Assembly: GCA_947561715.1 (NCBI GenBank)
Contig: OX387205.1
Location: 811,001 to 875,000 of the forward strand
Direction: 5' to 3'
Origin: Ascidia mentula
Taxonomy: Eukaryota; Chordata; Ascidiacea; Phlebobranchia; Ascidiidae
DNA length: 64,000 nucleotides
In this document: piece by piece, positions 17,572 to 28,295 of the stretch
Layout of the letters: each line of letters starts with the position of its first letter
Numbering within the stretch: position 1 is the stretch's first letter
Position numbers and translations under genes: made by a program
The notes under the pieces: generated by a model
The model's input: only the letters and a program-made list of their open reading frames with translations
The model's database searches: none
Told to the model about the DNA's origin: nothing

Positions 17572-17719
17572 CAATCGTCGATTGTTACGAACGTATTTTC
17601 AACATATTATCTGTGTATGGTGCGCACGGAAGTCTAAATAAAAGCTTCTCTTTTAACGATTGCGGTTGCCATTAATGGCAGATCGGTTGCGATGATTAAC
17701 GAAAGGTTAGACGAGATTA

Positions 17720-17748
17720 GTGACGTTTAAAATTATATAATACGTCAC
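17720..17748 (+). promoter_or_regulatory. Lectin-gene core promoter: TATA flanked by GTGACGT / ACGTCAC
   Basis: GTGACGT, 15 bp containing ATTATATAATA, then ACGTCAC: two CRE/ATF-like half sites in inverted orientation around a TATA box, about 130 bp before the lectin start codon. The same block occurs at 22050-22078 (right half site changed to AGGTCAC), 23995-24023, 28139-28167, 31955-31983 and 35846-35874. It starts only about 80 bp after the death-domain exon poly(A) signal. Function as promoter is inferred from position and conservation. Confidence 0.65.
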
Positions 17749-17876
17749 CTTCATCAAAACACAAACGGCGTTAGAATTGTCGGTAAAACAAAGGCGTGTT
17801 TTTGTGTTGGTGCAAGCAGTCAGACGCATTGCGCAGTGTTTGATTTGTGTTGGTTAGTCTCTAACTGGCTTCAAGC

Positions 17877-19748
17877 ATGTTTCGCATTACAGTTTTGATG
17901 GCAACTTGTGTTTTCTTAGCTCCACTTTGTGAAGGTAAGTGACATGTAACGAAAATGTGTTGTGACGTCATAGTGAGTAAAAGTTGAAGACTTTGGACAT
18001 TATCAATACGGTGGTCTGTGACGACACCAGTTTCTAATCAAATTTTTCAATTTACATTCGTAAAATATAAATCCATCAACTTTGACATCGTTGGTGGTAA
18101 AACAGGTGTGAGCTCTAAATCCTGAACAGCAAATGTTTATCAGCGCCAATGATCGCATAGATTTTCTCCAGGGCAGCTTAACTACGTCCCCGTGGGTTCA
18201 GATGCCAATTTTAAGAACCACTGAATTAAGGCAAATAACAAAATTACCTTCGGGTTTTTCGTGAATTACGTCACGATACAAGTTATCTATAGGTTCGATT
18301 GAAACTGGAGTGGCCGAGTTCACCTTGGCGTCAACTACCTCCAGACAAAACGTCACAATTGAGTTCGAGAGGTGTTTCGTGATCAGGCCCCTGCACGTGG
18401 AGACGCGAATTAGAAAGAATACCAGTGCATATCAAGGTTACGTCGTTTACACAGCAAGTATCATCAACCGTACTTCATTTGTAGCTGAAATAAGGCGAAA
18501 AAATGGGTCGGGATGGGCGAGCACAACATTTGTGATCGAATGGAAATCGTACCAGTTTACAGGTAAGCTAATGGTCACGCCTTTGGACTTTTGATAGAAA
18601 CTGTTTGTTCAACCGAGAAATAATGCTTCATAAAGCAATCGTGTTATGACATATTTGCTAACGTTGTGAAATGTAAAAAATATGAACTTTTTCAATAATT
18701 TGTTGCTGTACAAAGAGCGCAGCAGTGATTTTTATGCATGCTATACTTCTATCAGCTGCATACAATCTGATCAGTGGTGGACAACCAGTGAGTCGTTTCA
18801 ACATATACTACTATCACCTGTCATCTGTCGGACTTACCTGGCAAAGTGCTCGAGATCGCTGTGTGTCAGTGGCCAACAGAGACCTATGCAATAGCTCGCA
18901 AATCTGCCACAACGGCAGTGTCAGGTTGACCGGAACAGCGTTTGGTAGTGATTGGACACCTATCAGGTAAAAATACATATACGTTATAAGCACCATCACC
19001 TTTTTGGCAAAATCCTATTGGTGGAAACAAAGTTGACAGACTAAGCATTAGCATAGCAGGCAAGGTACATGCTGATATGGATCGATAAGTCCTGACGGTG
19101 TGCAAACCTGCTTTGACATGACAGAGTGGGCATAATTTTTCCACTAACATTTATCAACATGAAAAATGTTTTGGGCTAAATATACATAACAAGACTGCGA
19201 CAGGAGGGTTTTATGTAGCGGCGTATCAATGATAAAATATCTGTATGCATTGACTGTTAGGTTTACTGGCTGTCGTTTTTTAATGTATAGATTGTGGACA
19301 ATAAAATAGCATAATGTTGGTTGGTTAATATTGTAAGACTGCTGTGCGTATTCTTCCCAAATTAATTTTAGGCGATATTAGGACAAAGTTTGTTTGTGTT
19401 GTAACAAATCGCCAGTGACAAATCTCTAATGCTTTTACATTTGCCAGCCCATCTAAATGACAGCACGGTAAAAATACTAAATAATTATACGACATGTGAC
19501 TGTGAGCTTACGTACAAGGACCAACACAGCACTGTGGTGACTGCGTATTTTGTTTCTTCAGAGGAAAAACCAATGACTGGTTGCAGATTGGAGACGAAAA
19601 AGGGGGGAACAACGTTTGCCGCGAATATTTCGCATTATTTACTTGGGAGCCTGAATGGAGTCTTGAAATTCCAGGATGTCAATACTCCACCCCTTATGAT
19701 GGCTGCTCCCCTAGAGGCCATGTCTTCTGCTGCCGATCTGTGAACTAA
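17877..19748 (+). CDS. Lectin-like secreted protein, unit 1
   Basis: Exons 17877-17934, 18293-18562, 18756-18966, 19562-19748; 726 nt, 241 aa. Exon 1 is a signal peptide (MFRITVLMATCVFLAPL). Exon 2 fits an H-type lectin (discoidin/Helix agglutinin) strand pattern: NVTIEFERCFVIRPLHVET, then VVYTASIINRTSFVAEIRR and FVIEWKSY, with N-glycosylation sequons. Exons 3-4 form a cysteine-rich module (TWQSARDRC, RDLC, SSQIC, DWLQIGD, GHVFCC) that I cannot name. In exon 4 the phase set by the exon-3 donor (AG|GTAAAA) selects a frame different from the longest open frame; only this frame aligns with the diverged paralogue at 40.5-41.7 kb. Probably a secreted sugar-binding or defence-type protein; the sugar-binding role is inference. 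Confidence 0.8.
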
Positions 19749-19950
19749 AAAGGCACTCTCGCCTTTGTTCGTCACAATGCTCTTTATTCGCTAAACTCCA
19801 ACAAAGAACATGTTCATTAAAATCCATCTGAGCTGTCCACAGATCGCTTGTGGAATTTAACATGTAATTATTTCTTTTATCACATTGTTCATTAAGCTTA
19901 TTTTTTTAACAAAAACTTTTTGTGTGTGTGAGTGTGAGTTGTATAGATAG

Positions 19951-20012
19951 CGTGGCGATGGTGACCCGTGTATTCTGAAATGATATGCTTTGTGCTGTGA
20001 AAACGTTTGAAA
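19951..20012 (+). pseudogene. Relic of a second lectin exon 4
   Basis: Downstream of the used exon 4, GACCCGTGTATTCTGAAA and TTTGTGCTGTGAAAACGT match the last codons of the diverged paralogue's final exon (DPCILKGHVLCNETV, 41690-41734), with a stop in the middle. The equivalent stretch occurs in units 3 (about 26200), 4 (30344), 5 (34183) and 6 (38067). It implies an ancient tandem duplication of the terminal exon, one copy of which decayed before the array expanded. Confidence 0.6.
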
Positions 20013-21047
20013 CACTTTATTGATCATTTATATAAGAGGTAGCTGTAATTTTGATGCGCAGAAATGGACAATGATAAAATGTAAAGCCTGAAAATGTTGG
20101 AACACATGTTGTTGTACACTACCTTATTCTGTGATAAATATCACTGTACAGTTTCACATTCAGTTGGTCCAGCGACCAACAATACTGTTGCAGATGTGAG
20201 TTAAGAAATCATTTTTAAATGAAATTGTTGGATGCCCCCCTATTCATTTCCGTTAACGACAAGAAGTTTGCGAAAACTAATTGTTACGGACAAGAACGCT
20301 TACTAGTAAGAAATAATTATTTCCCGCCTCCGCAGTCATTTTGTTGTGGACATCTTGTGACGTAACAAGCACCTTATGTTCATCTCGTTTCGACTAGTGG
20401 AATGTTTGGATTGTTGTATGTTGTAGGCGTAAATCAGTATGTGATAGCAATATTCTGTTTGAATATGATGCGGTCCGAAGCTTTTCAAAATCACTTTAGA
20501 ATACAATTTTGAAACTGTTATATGAATGATCGGATTGCAAATAAAAGTGCATATTAAACAAATTGTCGTTAGTGGTTTGTAAAGTGACTAATCCAGCACT
20601 GCCATTAGTATGACAGCTCGTAACCATTGTACCTTTTTAAACCTCTCTCTACCTTGTAAGCTAGACTATGATGATGACGTCACTGCTATGCAGTTTTTGT
20701 TCGTCGTGCGTGATGGCCAGACCGATTTGAACTCAGTTCTCAGATTTTGCACTCACTTGTCCCTTGTTAAGCATGGTCAGTCCATTTAGCATTGATGTTA
20801 AACATAACATAGTGTTCGTATGACTAATCTAATTTCAGCAAACAATGAAAGCTTGGACGAACAAGCATTTAGTTGCAGCAAAGGAATAATTGTATTTAAA
20901 TAATTCAGCTGCCACAGAGGAAGTGTTGTCGTTAAAAAAATCTGCTTGGACTTTCGAAGATCTGTCATGGATACTTTATCGATATAACGTCAGTTATTAG
21001 CTTCAATAAAATTGTTTAAAACTTCATCGCAATGCTTATTTGGGTTC

Positions 21048-21490
21048 TGTAGCAACACGCATGTTTCCCTGCTTAATTCTTTGCACATTTGAAACACATA
21101 CGTTAAGCTTTCCTGCCGGAGCTCCCACAGGCTTTCTGGCATCCTACTGGACAACACATTTTTTCTAACACTTTGTAATAAAACGCTCATTTTCGTAATC
21201 CTTCGACAGGCTAGTCTTGTCTACTCTCTCGGCCCTGTCGTTACTCTCGCCATCGCGCTGTAACGTTCGCACGTTCTTTTAATAGTTAATTCGCTGCAAT
21301 TCAGTCACGTGTTAAACGCGCTTGAAACAAATTTAACTTAAGCCACCTGGTACTTGCAATCGTGCCTTTCAATTAATACACAAGTCTGCCACGGAGTTTC
21401 AAATCAAGTATAGTCTTCAGCAAGAACACGCAAGCAGACTTTAGTTTTAGCAAAGCAGCGACAGGGAATCCTATTGGTACGCTGCAGTTC
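21048..21490. other. 443-bp segment unique to unit 1 and unit 3 tails
   Basis: Present here and, at 27123-27594, in unit 3; the other tails jump directly from TTTGGGTTC to AATGCAGATG. GTTC/TTC occurs at both ends, compatible with either an insertion or a microhomology deletion in the others. The minus strand holds a 66-codon open frame at 20990-21190 starting MSVLLQSVRKNVLSS that is partly inside it. In unit 3 that frame is shifted by two bases. Nature unknown: gene fragment or mobile fragment. Confidence 0.6.
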
Positions 21491-21777
21491 AATGCAGATG
21501 TACAGAAAGTGGAGAGTTTTAAAGCAAGGATACTCGTTCAGAAAATTAAGTAAACTTCGTACACATTATAACCATGTGTGATGGATTGTCAACCACCACA
21601 CGGACACTGCAGTAGCTTGTTGGTTACAAGAACGTGAATGACGTTGTCGATACGAGTGCCTGGTCAATACAATATGGTAGGCAACTGAATTGTAAAGTGT
21701 TTGACGGTTGTTCAAAATTTACTTGGCAAATATCACAACTTGATTGTTTTCAGTTTTGATAAAAATATATTTTGCAG

Positions 21778-21901
21778 CAACCCTAGATGTGCGACGGATG
21801 CTCAGGAAAGACTTCTTCGTATCGTTGATTTGATCGATTTCAGAAAAATTCTTGCAGAGCTTAAATTGATGCAACTTTGTTCGAAGGCTCTAAAACTTTA
21901 A
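21778..21901 (+). CDS. LRRD1 death-domain last exon, copy in unit 2
   Basis: 124-base exon with acceptor TTTTGCAG, same phase as the exon at 17448. It encodes NPRCATDAQERLLRIVDLID then FRKILAELKLMQLCSKALKL and a stop, with AATAAA after it. It has no start of its own. It could serve as an alternative terminal exon of the LRRD1-like gene, or be an unused passenger of the tandem duplication. Confidence 0.6.
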
Positions 21902-22206
21902 CAATCGTCGATTGTTACGAACGTATTTTCAACATATTATCTGTGTATGGTGCGCACGGAAGTCTAAATAAAAGCTTCTCTTTTAATGATTGCGGTTGCC
22001 ATTAATGGCCGATCGGTTGCGATGATTAACGAAAGATTAGACGAGATAAGTGACGTTTAAAATTATATAATAGGTCACCTTCATCAAAACACAAACGGCG
22101 TTAGAATTGTCGGTAAAGCAGAGGCGTGTTTTTGTGTTGGTGCAAGCAGTCAGACGCATTGCGCAGTGTTTGATTCGTATTGGTTAGTCTCTAACTGGCT
22201 TCAAGC

Positions 22207-23140
22207 ATGTTTCGCATTACAGTTTTGCTGGCAACTTGTCTTTTCTTAGCTCCACTTTATGAAGGTAAGTGACATGTAACGAAAATGTGTTGTGACGTCA
22301 CAGTGCGTAAAAGTTGTAGACTTCTGGACATTATCAATGCGATGGTTGATGACGTCACTAGTTTCTAATCAAATTTTTCAATTTACATTCGTAAAATATA
22401 AATCCATCGATTTTGACATCGTTGGTTGCAAAACAGGTGTGAGCTCTAAATCCTGAACTGCAAATGTTTATCAGCGCCAATGATCGCATAGATTTTCTCC
22501 AGGGCAGCTTAACTACGTTCCCGCAGGTTCAGGTGCCCATTTTAAGAACCACTGAATTAAGGCAAAGAACAAAATTACCTTCGGGTTTTTCGTGAATTAC
22601 GTCACGATACAAGTTATCTATAGGTTTGATTGAAACTGGAGTGGCCGAGTTCACTTTGACGTCAACTACCTCCAGACAAAACGTCACAATTGAGTTCGAG
22701 AGGTGCTTTGTGATCAGGCCCCTGTACGTGGAGACGCGAATTAGAAAGAATACCAGTGCATATCAAGGTTACAACGTTTACACAGCAAGTATCATCAACC
22801 GTACTTCATTTGTAGCTGAAATATGGGGCGGGATGGGCGAACACAACATTTGTGATCGCATGGAAATCGTACCAGTTTACAGGTAAGCCAATGGTCACGC
22901 CTTTGGACTTTTAATAGAAACTGTTTGTTCAAACGAGAAATAATGCTTCATAAAGCAATCATATTATGACATATTTGCTAACGTTGTGAAATGTAAAAAA
23001 TATGAACTTTTTCAATAATTTGTTGCTGTACAAAAAGCGTAGCAGTGATTTTTATGCATGCTATATTTCTATCAGCTGCATACAATCTAATCAGTGGTGG
23101 ACAAACAGTGAGTCGTTTCAACATATACTACTATCACCTG
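22207..23140 (+). pseudogene. Broken lectin-like gene, unit 2
   Basis: Exon 1 (22207-22264) is intact. Exon 2 (22624-22882) is 11 bases shorter than in the other units (loss in the AEIRR...GW loop), which shifts the frame. Exon 3 is cut after TATTACCTG-like sequence at 23140, where a deletion of about 1.9 kb joins directly to unit tail (GCCAGACCGATTTG). Exon 4 is absent. A plain pseudogene unless it makes a short secreted product. Confidence 0.85.
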
Positions 23141-23712
23141 GCCAGACCGATTTGAACTCAGTTCTCAGATTTTGCACTCACTTGGACCTTGTTAAGCATG
23201 GTCAGTGCATTCAGCATTGATGTTAAACATAATATAGTGTTCGTATGACTAATCTAATTTCAGCAAATAATGAAAGGTTAAACGAATAAGCATTTAGTTG
23301 CAGCAAAGGAATAATAGTATATAAATGATTCAGTCGCCACAGAGGAAATGTAGTCGTCAACACATTATCGATATAAAGTCAGTTATTTGCTTAAATAAAA
23401 TGGTTTAAAACTTAATCGAAATGCTCATTTGGGTTCAATGCAGATGTACAGAAAGTGGAGAGGTTTAAAGCAAGGATTCTCGAAAATTAAGTAAACTTCG
23501 TACATGTTAACCATGTGTGATGGATTGTCAACCACCACACTGACACTGTAATAGCTTGTTGGTTAAAAGAACGTGGACGTTGTCGATACGAGTTCCTGTT
23601 CAATACAATATAGTAGGCAACTGAAGTGTAAGTGCTTTACGGTTGTTCAAGATTTACTTGGCAAATATCACAACTCGATTTTTTTCAGTTTTGATAAAAA
23701 TATATTTTGTAG

Positions 23713-23836
23713 CAACCCTGGATGTGCGACGGAGGCTCAGGAAAGACTTCTTCGTATCGTTGATTTGATCGATTTCGGAAAGATTTTTGCAGAGCTTAAA
23801 TTGATGCAACTTTGTTCGAAGGCTCTAAAACTTTAA
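23713..23836 (+). CDS. LRRD1 death-domain last exon, copy in unit 3
   Basis: 124 bases, open. Acceptor is TTTTGTAG rather than TTTTGCAG. Protein differs from unit 1 in the helix LIDFGKIFAEL. The same variant is found in unit 5, supporting dimer-wise expansion. It can only be expressed by splicing from an upstream LRRD1 exon. Confidence 0.6.
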
Positions 23837-24142
23837 CAATCGTCGATTGTTACGAACGTATTTTCAAAATATTATCTGTGTATGGTGCGCACGGAAGTCT
23901 AAATAAAAGCTTCTCTTTTAATGATTGCGGTTGCCATTAATGGCAGATCGGTTGCGATGATTAACGAAAGGTTAGACGAGATAAGTGACGTTTAAAATTA
24001 TATAATACGTCACCTTTATCAAAACACAAACGGCGTTAGAATTTTTTGGTAAAACAGAGGCGTGTTTTTGTGTTGGTGCAAGCAGTCAGACGCATTGCGC
24101 AGTGTTTGATTCGTATTGGTTCGTCTCTAACTGGCTTCAAGC

Positions 24143-26004
24143 ATGTTTCGCATTACAGTTTTGATGGCAACTTGTGTTTTCTTAGCTCCACTTTGTGAAG
24201 GTAAGTGACATGTAACGAAAATGTGTTGTGACATCATAGTGAGTAAAAGTTGAAGACTTCTGGACATTATCAATCCGATGGTCGGTGACGACACCAGTTT
24301 CTAATCAAATTTTTCAATTTACATTCGTAAAATATAAATCCATCAACTTAGACATCGTTGGTGGTAAAACAGGTGTGAGCTTTAAATCCTGAACTGCAAA
24401 TGTTTATCAGCGCCAATGATCGCATAGATTTTCTCCAGGGCAGCTTAACTACGTCCCCGTGGGTTCAGATGCCCATTTTAAGAACCACTGAATTAAAGCA
24501 AAGAACAAAATTACCTTCGGGTTTTCCGTGAATTACGTCACGATACAAGTTATCTATAGGTTTGATTGAAACTGGAGTGGCCGAGTTCACCTTGACGTCA
24601 AATACTTCGAGACAAAACGTCACAATTGAGTTCGAGAGGTGCTTTGTGATCAGGCCCCTGCACGTGGAGACGCGAATTAGAAAGAATACCAGTGCATATC
24701 AAGGTTACGTCGTTTACACAGCAAGCATCATCAACCGTACTTCATTTGTAGTTGATTTAAGGCGGTTAGATGAGGCGGCATGGTCGAGCACAACATTTGT
24801 GATCGAATGGAAATCGTACCAGTTTACAGGTAAGCCAATGGTCACGCCTTTAGACGTTTAATAGAAACTGTTTGTTCAAACGAGAAATAATGCTTCATAA
24901 AGCAATCATATTATGACATATTTGCTAACGTTGTGAAATGTAAAAAATATGAAATTTTTCAATAATTTGTTGCTGGACAAAAAGCGCAGCAGTGATTTTT
25001 ATGCATGCTATATTCCTATCAGCTGCATACAATCTAATCAGTGGTGAACAACCATTGAGTCGTTTCAACATATACTACTATCACCTGTCATCTACCGGAC
25101 TTACCTGGCAAAGTGCTCGAGATCGCTGTATGTCAGTGGCCAACAGAGACCTATGCAATAGTTCGCAAATCTGCCACAACGGCAGTGTCAGGTTGACCGG
25201 AACAGCGTTTGGTAGTGTTTGGACACCTATCAGGTAAAAATACATACGTTATAAGCACCATCACCTTTTTGTCAATACCTTATTGGTGGAAACAAAGTCG
25301 ACAGACTAAGCATTAGCGTAGCAGGCAAGTTACATGCTGATATGGATCGATAAAGCCTGACGGTGTGCAAACCTGCTTTGACATGACAGAGTGGGCATAA
25401 TTCTTCCACTAACATTTATCAACATGAAAAGTGTTTTGGGCTAAATATACATAACAAGACTGCGACAGGAGGGTTTTATGTAGCGGCGTATCAATGATAA
25501 AATATCGGTGTGTATTGACTGTTAGGTTTACTTTTTTAATGTATAGATTGTGGACAATAAAATAGCATAATGTTGGTTGGTTAATATTGTAAGACTGCTG
25601 TGCGTATTCTTCCCAAATTAATTTTAGGCGATATTAGGTCAAAGTTTGTTTGTGTTGTAACAAATCGCCAGTGACAAATCTCTAATGCTTATACTTTTGC
25701 CAGCTCATCCAAATGACAGCACGGTAAAAATACTAAATAATTATACGACATGTGACTGTGAGCTTACGTACAAGGACCAACACAGCACTGTGGTGACTGC
25801 GTATTTTGTTTCTTCAGAGGAAAAACCAATGACTGGTTGCAGATTGGAGACGAAAAAGGGGGGAAGAACGTTTGCCGCGAATATTTCGCATTATATGATA
25901 GGGCGCCTGAATGGAGTCTTGAAATTCCAGGATGTCAATACTCCACCCCTTATGATGGCTGCTCCCCTAGAGGCCATGTCTTCTGCTGCCGATCTGTGAA
26001 CTAA
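24143..26004 (+). CDS. Lectin-like secreted protein, unit 3
   Basis: Exons 24143-24200, 24560-24829, 25023-25233, 25818-26004; 241 aa, all junction phases as in unit 1. The H-type-lectin-like exon differs most in a short loop: VVDLRRLDEAAWSS here versus VAEIRRKNGSGWAS in unit 1. Cysteine-rich module: TWQSARDRC, SSQIC, DWLQIGDEKGG, CREYFALYDRAPEWS, GHVFCC. Signal peptide and promoter as in unit 1. Function inferred only from the domain pattern. Confidence 0.8.
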
Positions 26005-27865
26005 AAACACACTTGCGCCTTTGTTCGTCACAATGCTCTTTATTCGCTTAACTTCAACAAAGAACATGTTCATTAAAATCTATCTGAGCTGTCCACAGAT
26101 TGCTTTGTGGAATTTAACATGTAATTATTTCTTTTATCACATTGTTCTTTAAGCTTATTTTTTGACAAAAACTTTTTTCGTGTGTGAGTGTGAGTTGTAT
26201 AGATAGCGTGGCGATGGTGACCCGTGTATTCTGAAATGTTATGCTTTGTGCTGTGAAAACGTTTGAAACACTTCATTGATCATTTATATGAGAGGTAGCT
26301 GTAATTTTGATGCACAGAAATAGACAATGATAAAACGTAAAGCCTGAAAATGTTGGAACACATGTTGTTGTACGCCACCTTATTCTGCGATAAATATCAC
26401 TGTACAGTTTCACATTCAGTTGGTCCAGCGACCAACAATACTGTTGCAGATGTGAGTTAAGAAAGCATTTTTAAATGAAATTGTTGGATGCTGCCCTATT
26501 CATTTCCGTTAACGACAAGAAGTTTGCGAAAACTAATTGTTACGGACAAGAACGCTTACTAGTAAGAAATAATTATTTCCCGCCTCCACGGTCATTTTGT
26601 TATGGACATCTTGTGACGTAACAAGCACCTTATGTTCATCTCGTTTCGACTAGTGGAATGTTTGGATTGTTGTATGTTATGAGCGTAAATCAGTATGTGA
26701 TGGTAATATTCTGTTTAAATATAGTGCGGTCCGAAGCTTTTTAAAATCACTTCAGAATACAATTTTGAAATTGTTGTATCAATGATCGGGATTGCAAATA
26801 AAAGTGCATATTAAACACTTGTCATTAGTGGTTTGTAAAGTGAATAATCCAGCACTGCCATTAGTATGACAGCTTGTAACCATTGTACCTTTTTAAAACC
26901 TTTCTCTACCTTGTAAGCTAGACTATGATGACGTCACTGCTATTTAGTTGCAGCAAAGGAATAATTGTACTTAAATAATTCAGCTGCCACAGAGGAAGTG
27001 TTGTCGTTAAAAAAATGTGCTTGGACTTTCGAAGATCTGTCGTGGATACTTTATCGATATAACGTCAGTTATTTGCTTCAATAAAATTGTTTAAAACTTC
27101 ATCGCAATGCTTGTTTGGGTTCTGTAGCAACACGCATGTTTCCCTACTCAATTCTTTACACATTTGGAACACATATACGTTAAGCTTTCCTGCCGGAGCT
27201 CCCACAGGCTTTCTGGCATCCTGCTGGACAACACATTTTTTCTAACACTTTGTAATAAAACGCTCATTTTCGTAATCCTTCGACAGGCTAGTCTTGTCTA
27301 CTCTCTTAGTCGCTCGTACTCTCTCGGCCCTGTCGTTACTCTCGCCATCGCGCTGTAACGTTCGCACGTTCTTTTAATAGTTAATTCGCTGCAATTCAGA
27401 AACGTGTGAAACGCGCTTGAAACAAATTAAACTTAAACCACCTGGTACTTGCAATCGTGCCTTTCAATTAATAACAAATCTGCCACGGAGTTTCAAATCA
27501 AGTATAGTCTTCAGCAAGAACACGCAAGCAGACTTTAGTTTTAGCAAAGCAGCGACAGGGAATCCTATTGGTACGTTGCAGTTCAATGCAGATGTACAGA
27601 AAATGGAGAGTTTTAAAGCAAGGATACTCGTTCAGAAAATTAAGTAAACTTCGTACATGTTAACCATGTGTGATGGATTGTCAACCACCACACCAACACT
27701 GCAGTAGCTTGTTGGTCATAAGAACGTGAATGACGTCGATACGAGTGCCTGTTCAATACAATATAGTAGGCAACTGAAGTGTAAGTGCTTTACGGTTGTA
27801 CAAGATTTACTTGGCAAATATTACAACTTGATTGTTTTCAGTTTTGATAAAAATATATTTTGCAG
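26005..27865. other. Unit 3 tail
   Basis: Type-A tail. Compared with unit 1 it lacks roughly 200 bp after the GACGTCACTGCTAT motif (near 26942) but keeps the extra segment (27123-27594). No gene supported beyond the fragment described for unit 1. Confidence 0.5.
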
Positions 27866-27990
27866 CAACCCTGCGATGTGCGACGGAGGCTCAGGAAAGA
27901 CTTCTTCGTATCGTTGATTTGATCGATTTGAGAAAGATTCTTGCAGAGCTTAAATTGATGCAACTTTGTTCGAAGGCTCTAAAACTTTAA
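27866..27990 (+). pseudogene. LRRD1 death-domain last exon, unit 4, frameshifted
   Basis: 125 bases instead of 124: one extra base near the start (CCCTGCGATG versus CCCTGGATG). If spliced in the normal phase, the reading frame ends early after about 17 codons. Splice acceptor and poly(A) signal are kept. Confidence 0.75.
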
Positions 27991-28295
27991 CAATCGTCGA
28001 TTGTCACGAACGTATTTTCAACATACTATCTGTGTATGGTGCGCACGGAAGTCTAAATAAAAGCTTCTCTTTTAACGATTGCGGTTGCCATTAATGGCAG
28101 ATCGGTTGCGATGATTAACGAAAGGTTAGACGAGATTAGTGACGTTTAAAATTATATAATACGTCACCTTTCTCAAAACACAAACGGCGTTAGAATTTTC
28201 GGCAAAACAAAGCCGTGTTTTTGTGTTGGTGCAAGCAGTCAGACGCATTGCGCAGTGTTTGATTCGTATTGGTTCGTCTCCAACTGGCTTCAAGC

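Larger units (their letters stand above)
19749..21777. other. Unit 1 tail (lectin 3' flank)
   Basis: About 2 kb of array spacer. Beyond the exon-4 relic and the 443-bp segment listed separately, I see only AT-rich sequence with several AATAAA-like motifs (e.g. AATAAAAGTGC near 20540). No further gene supported. Confidence 0.5.

Noticed and set aside
19429-19743. 104-codon open frame over lectin exon 4 and its upstream intron, unit 1 (also units 3 and 6)
   Set aside because: Out of phase with exon 3, closed by stops in units 4 and 5, and without counterpart in the diverged paralogue. Treated as a shadow of the true exon.
27417-27647. 76-codon plus-strand frame in the unit 3 tail
   Set aside because: Starts in spacer, no domain or splice support; the similar stretch in unit 1 gives no better evidence.
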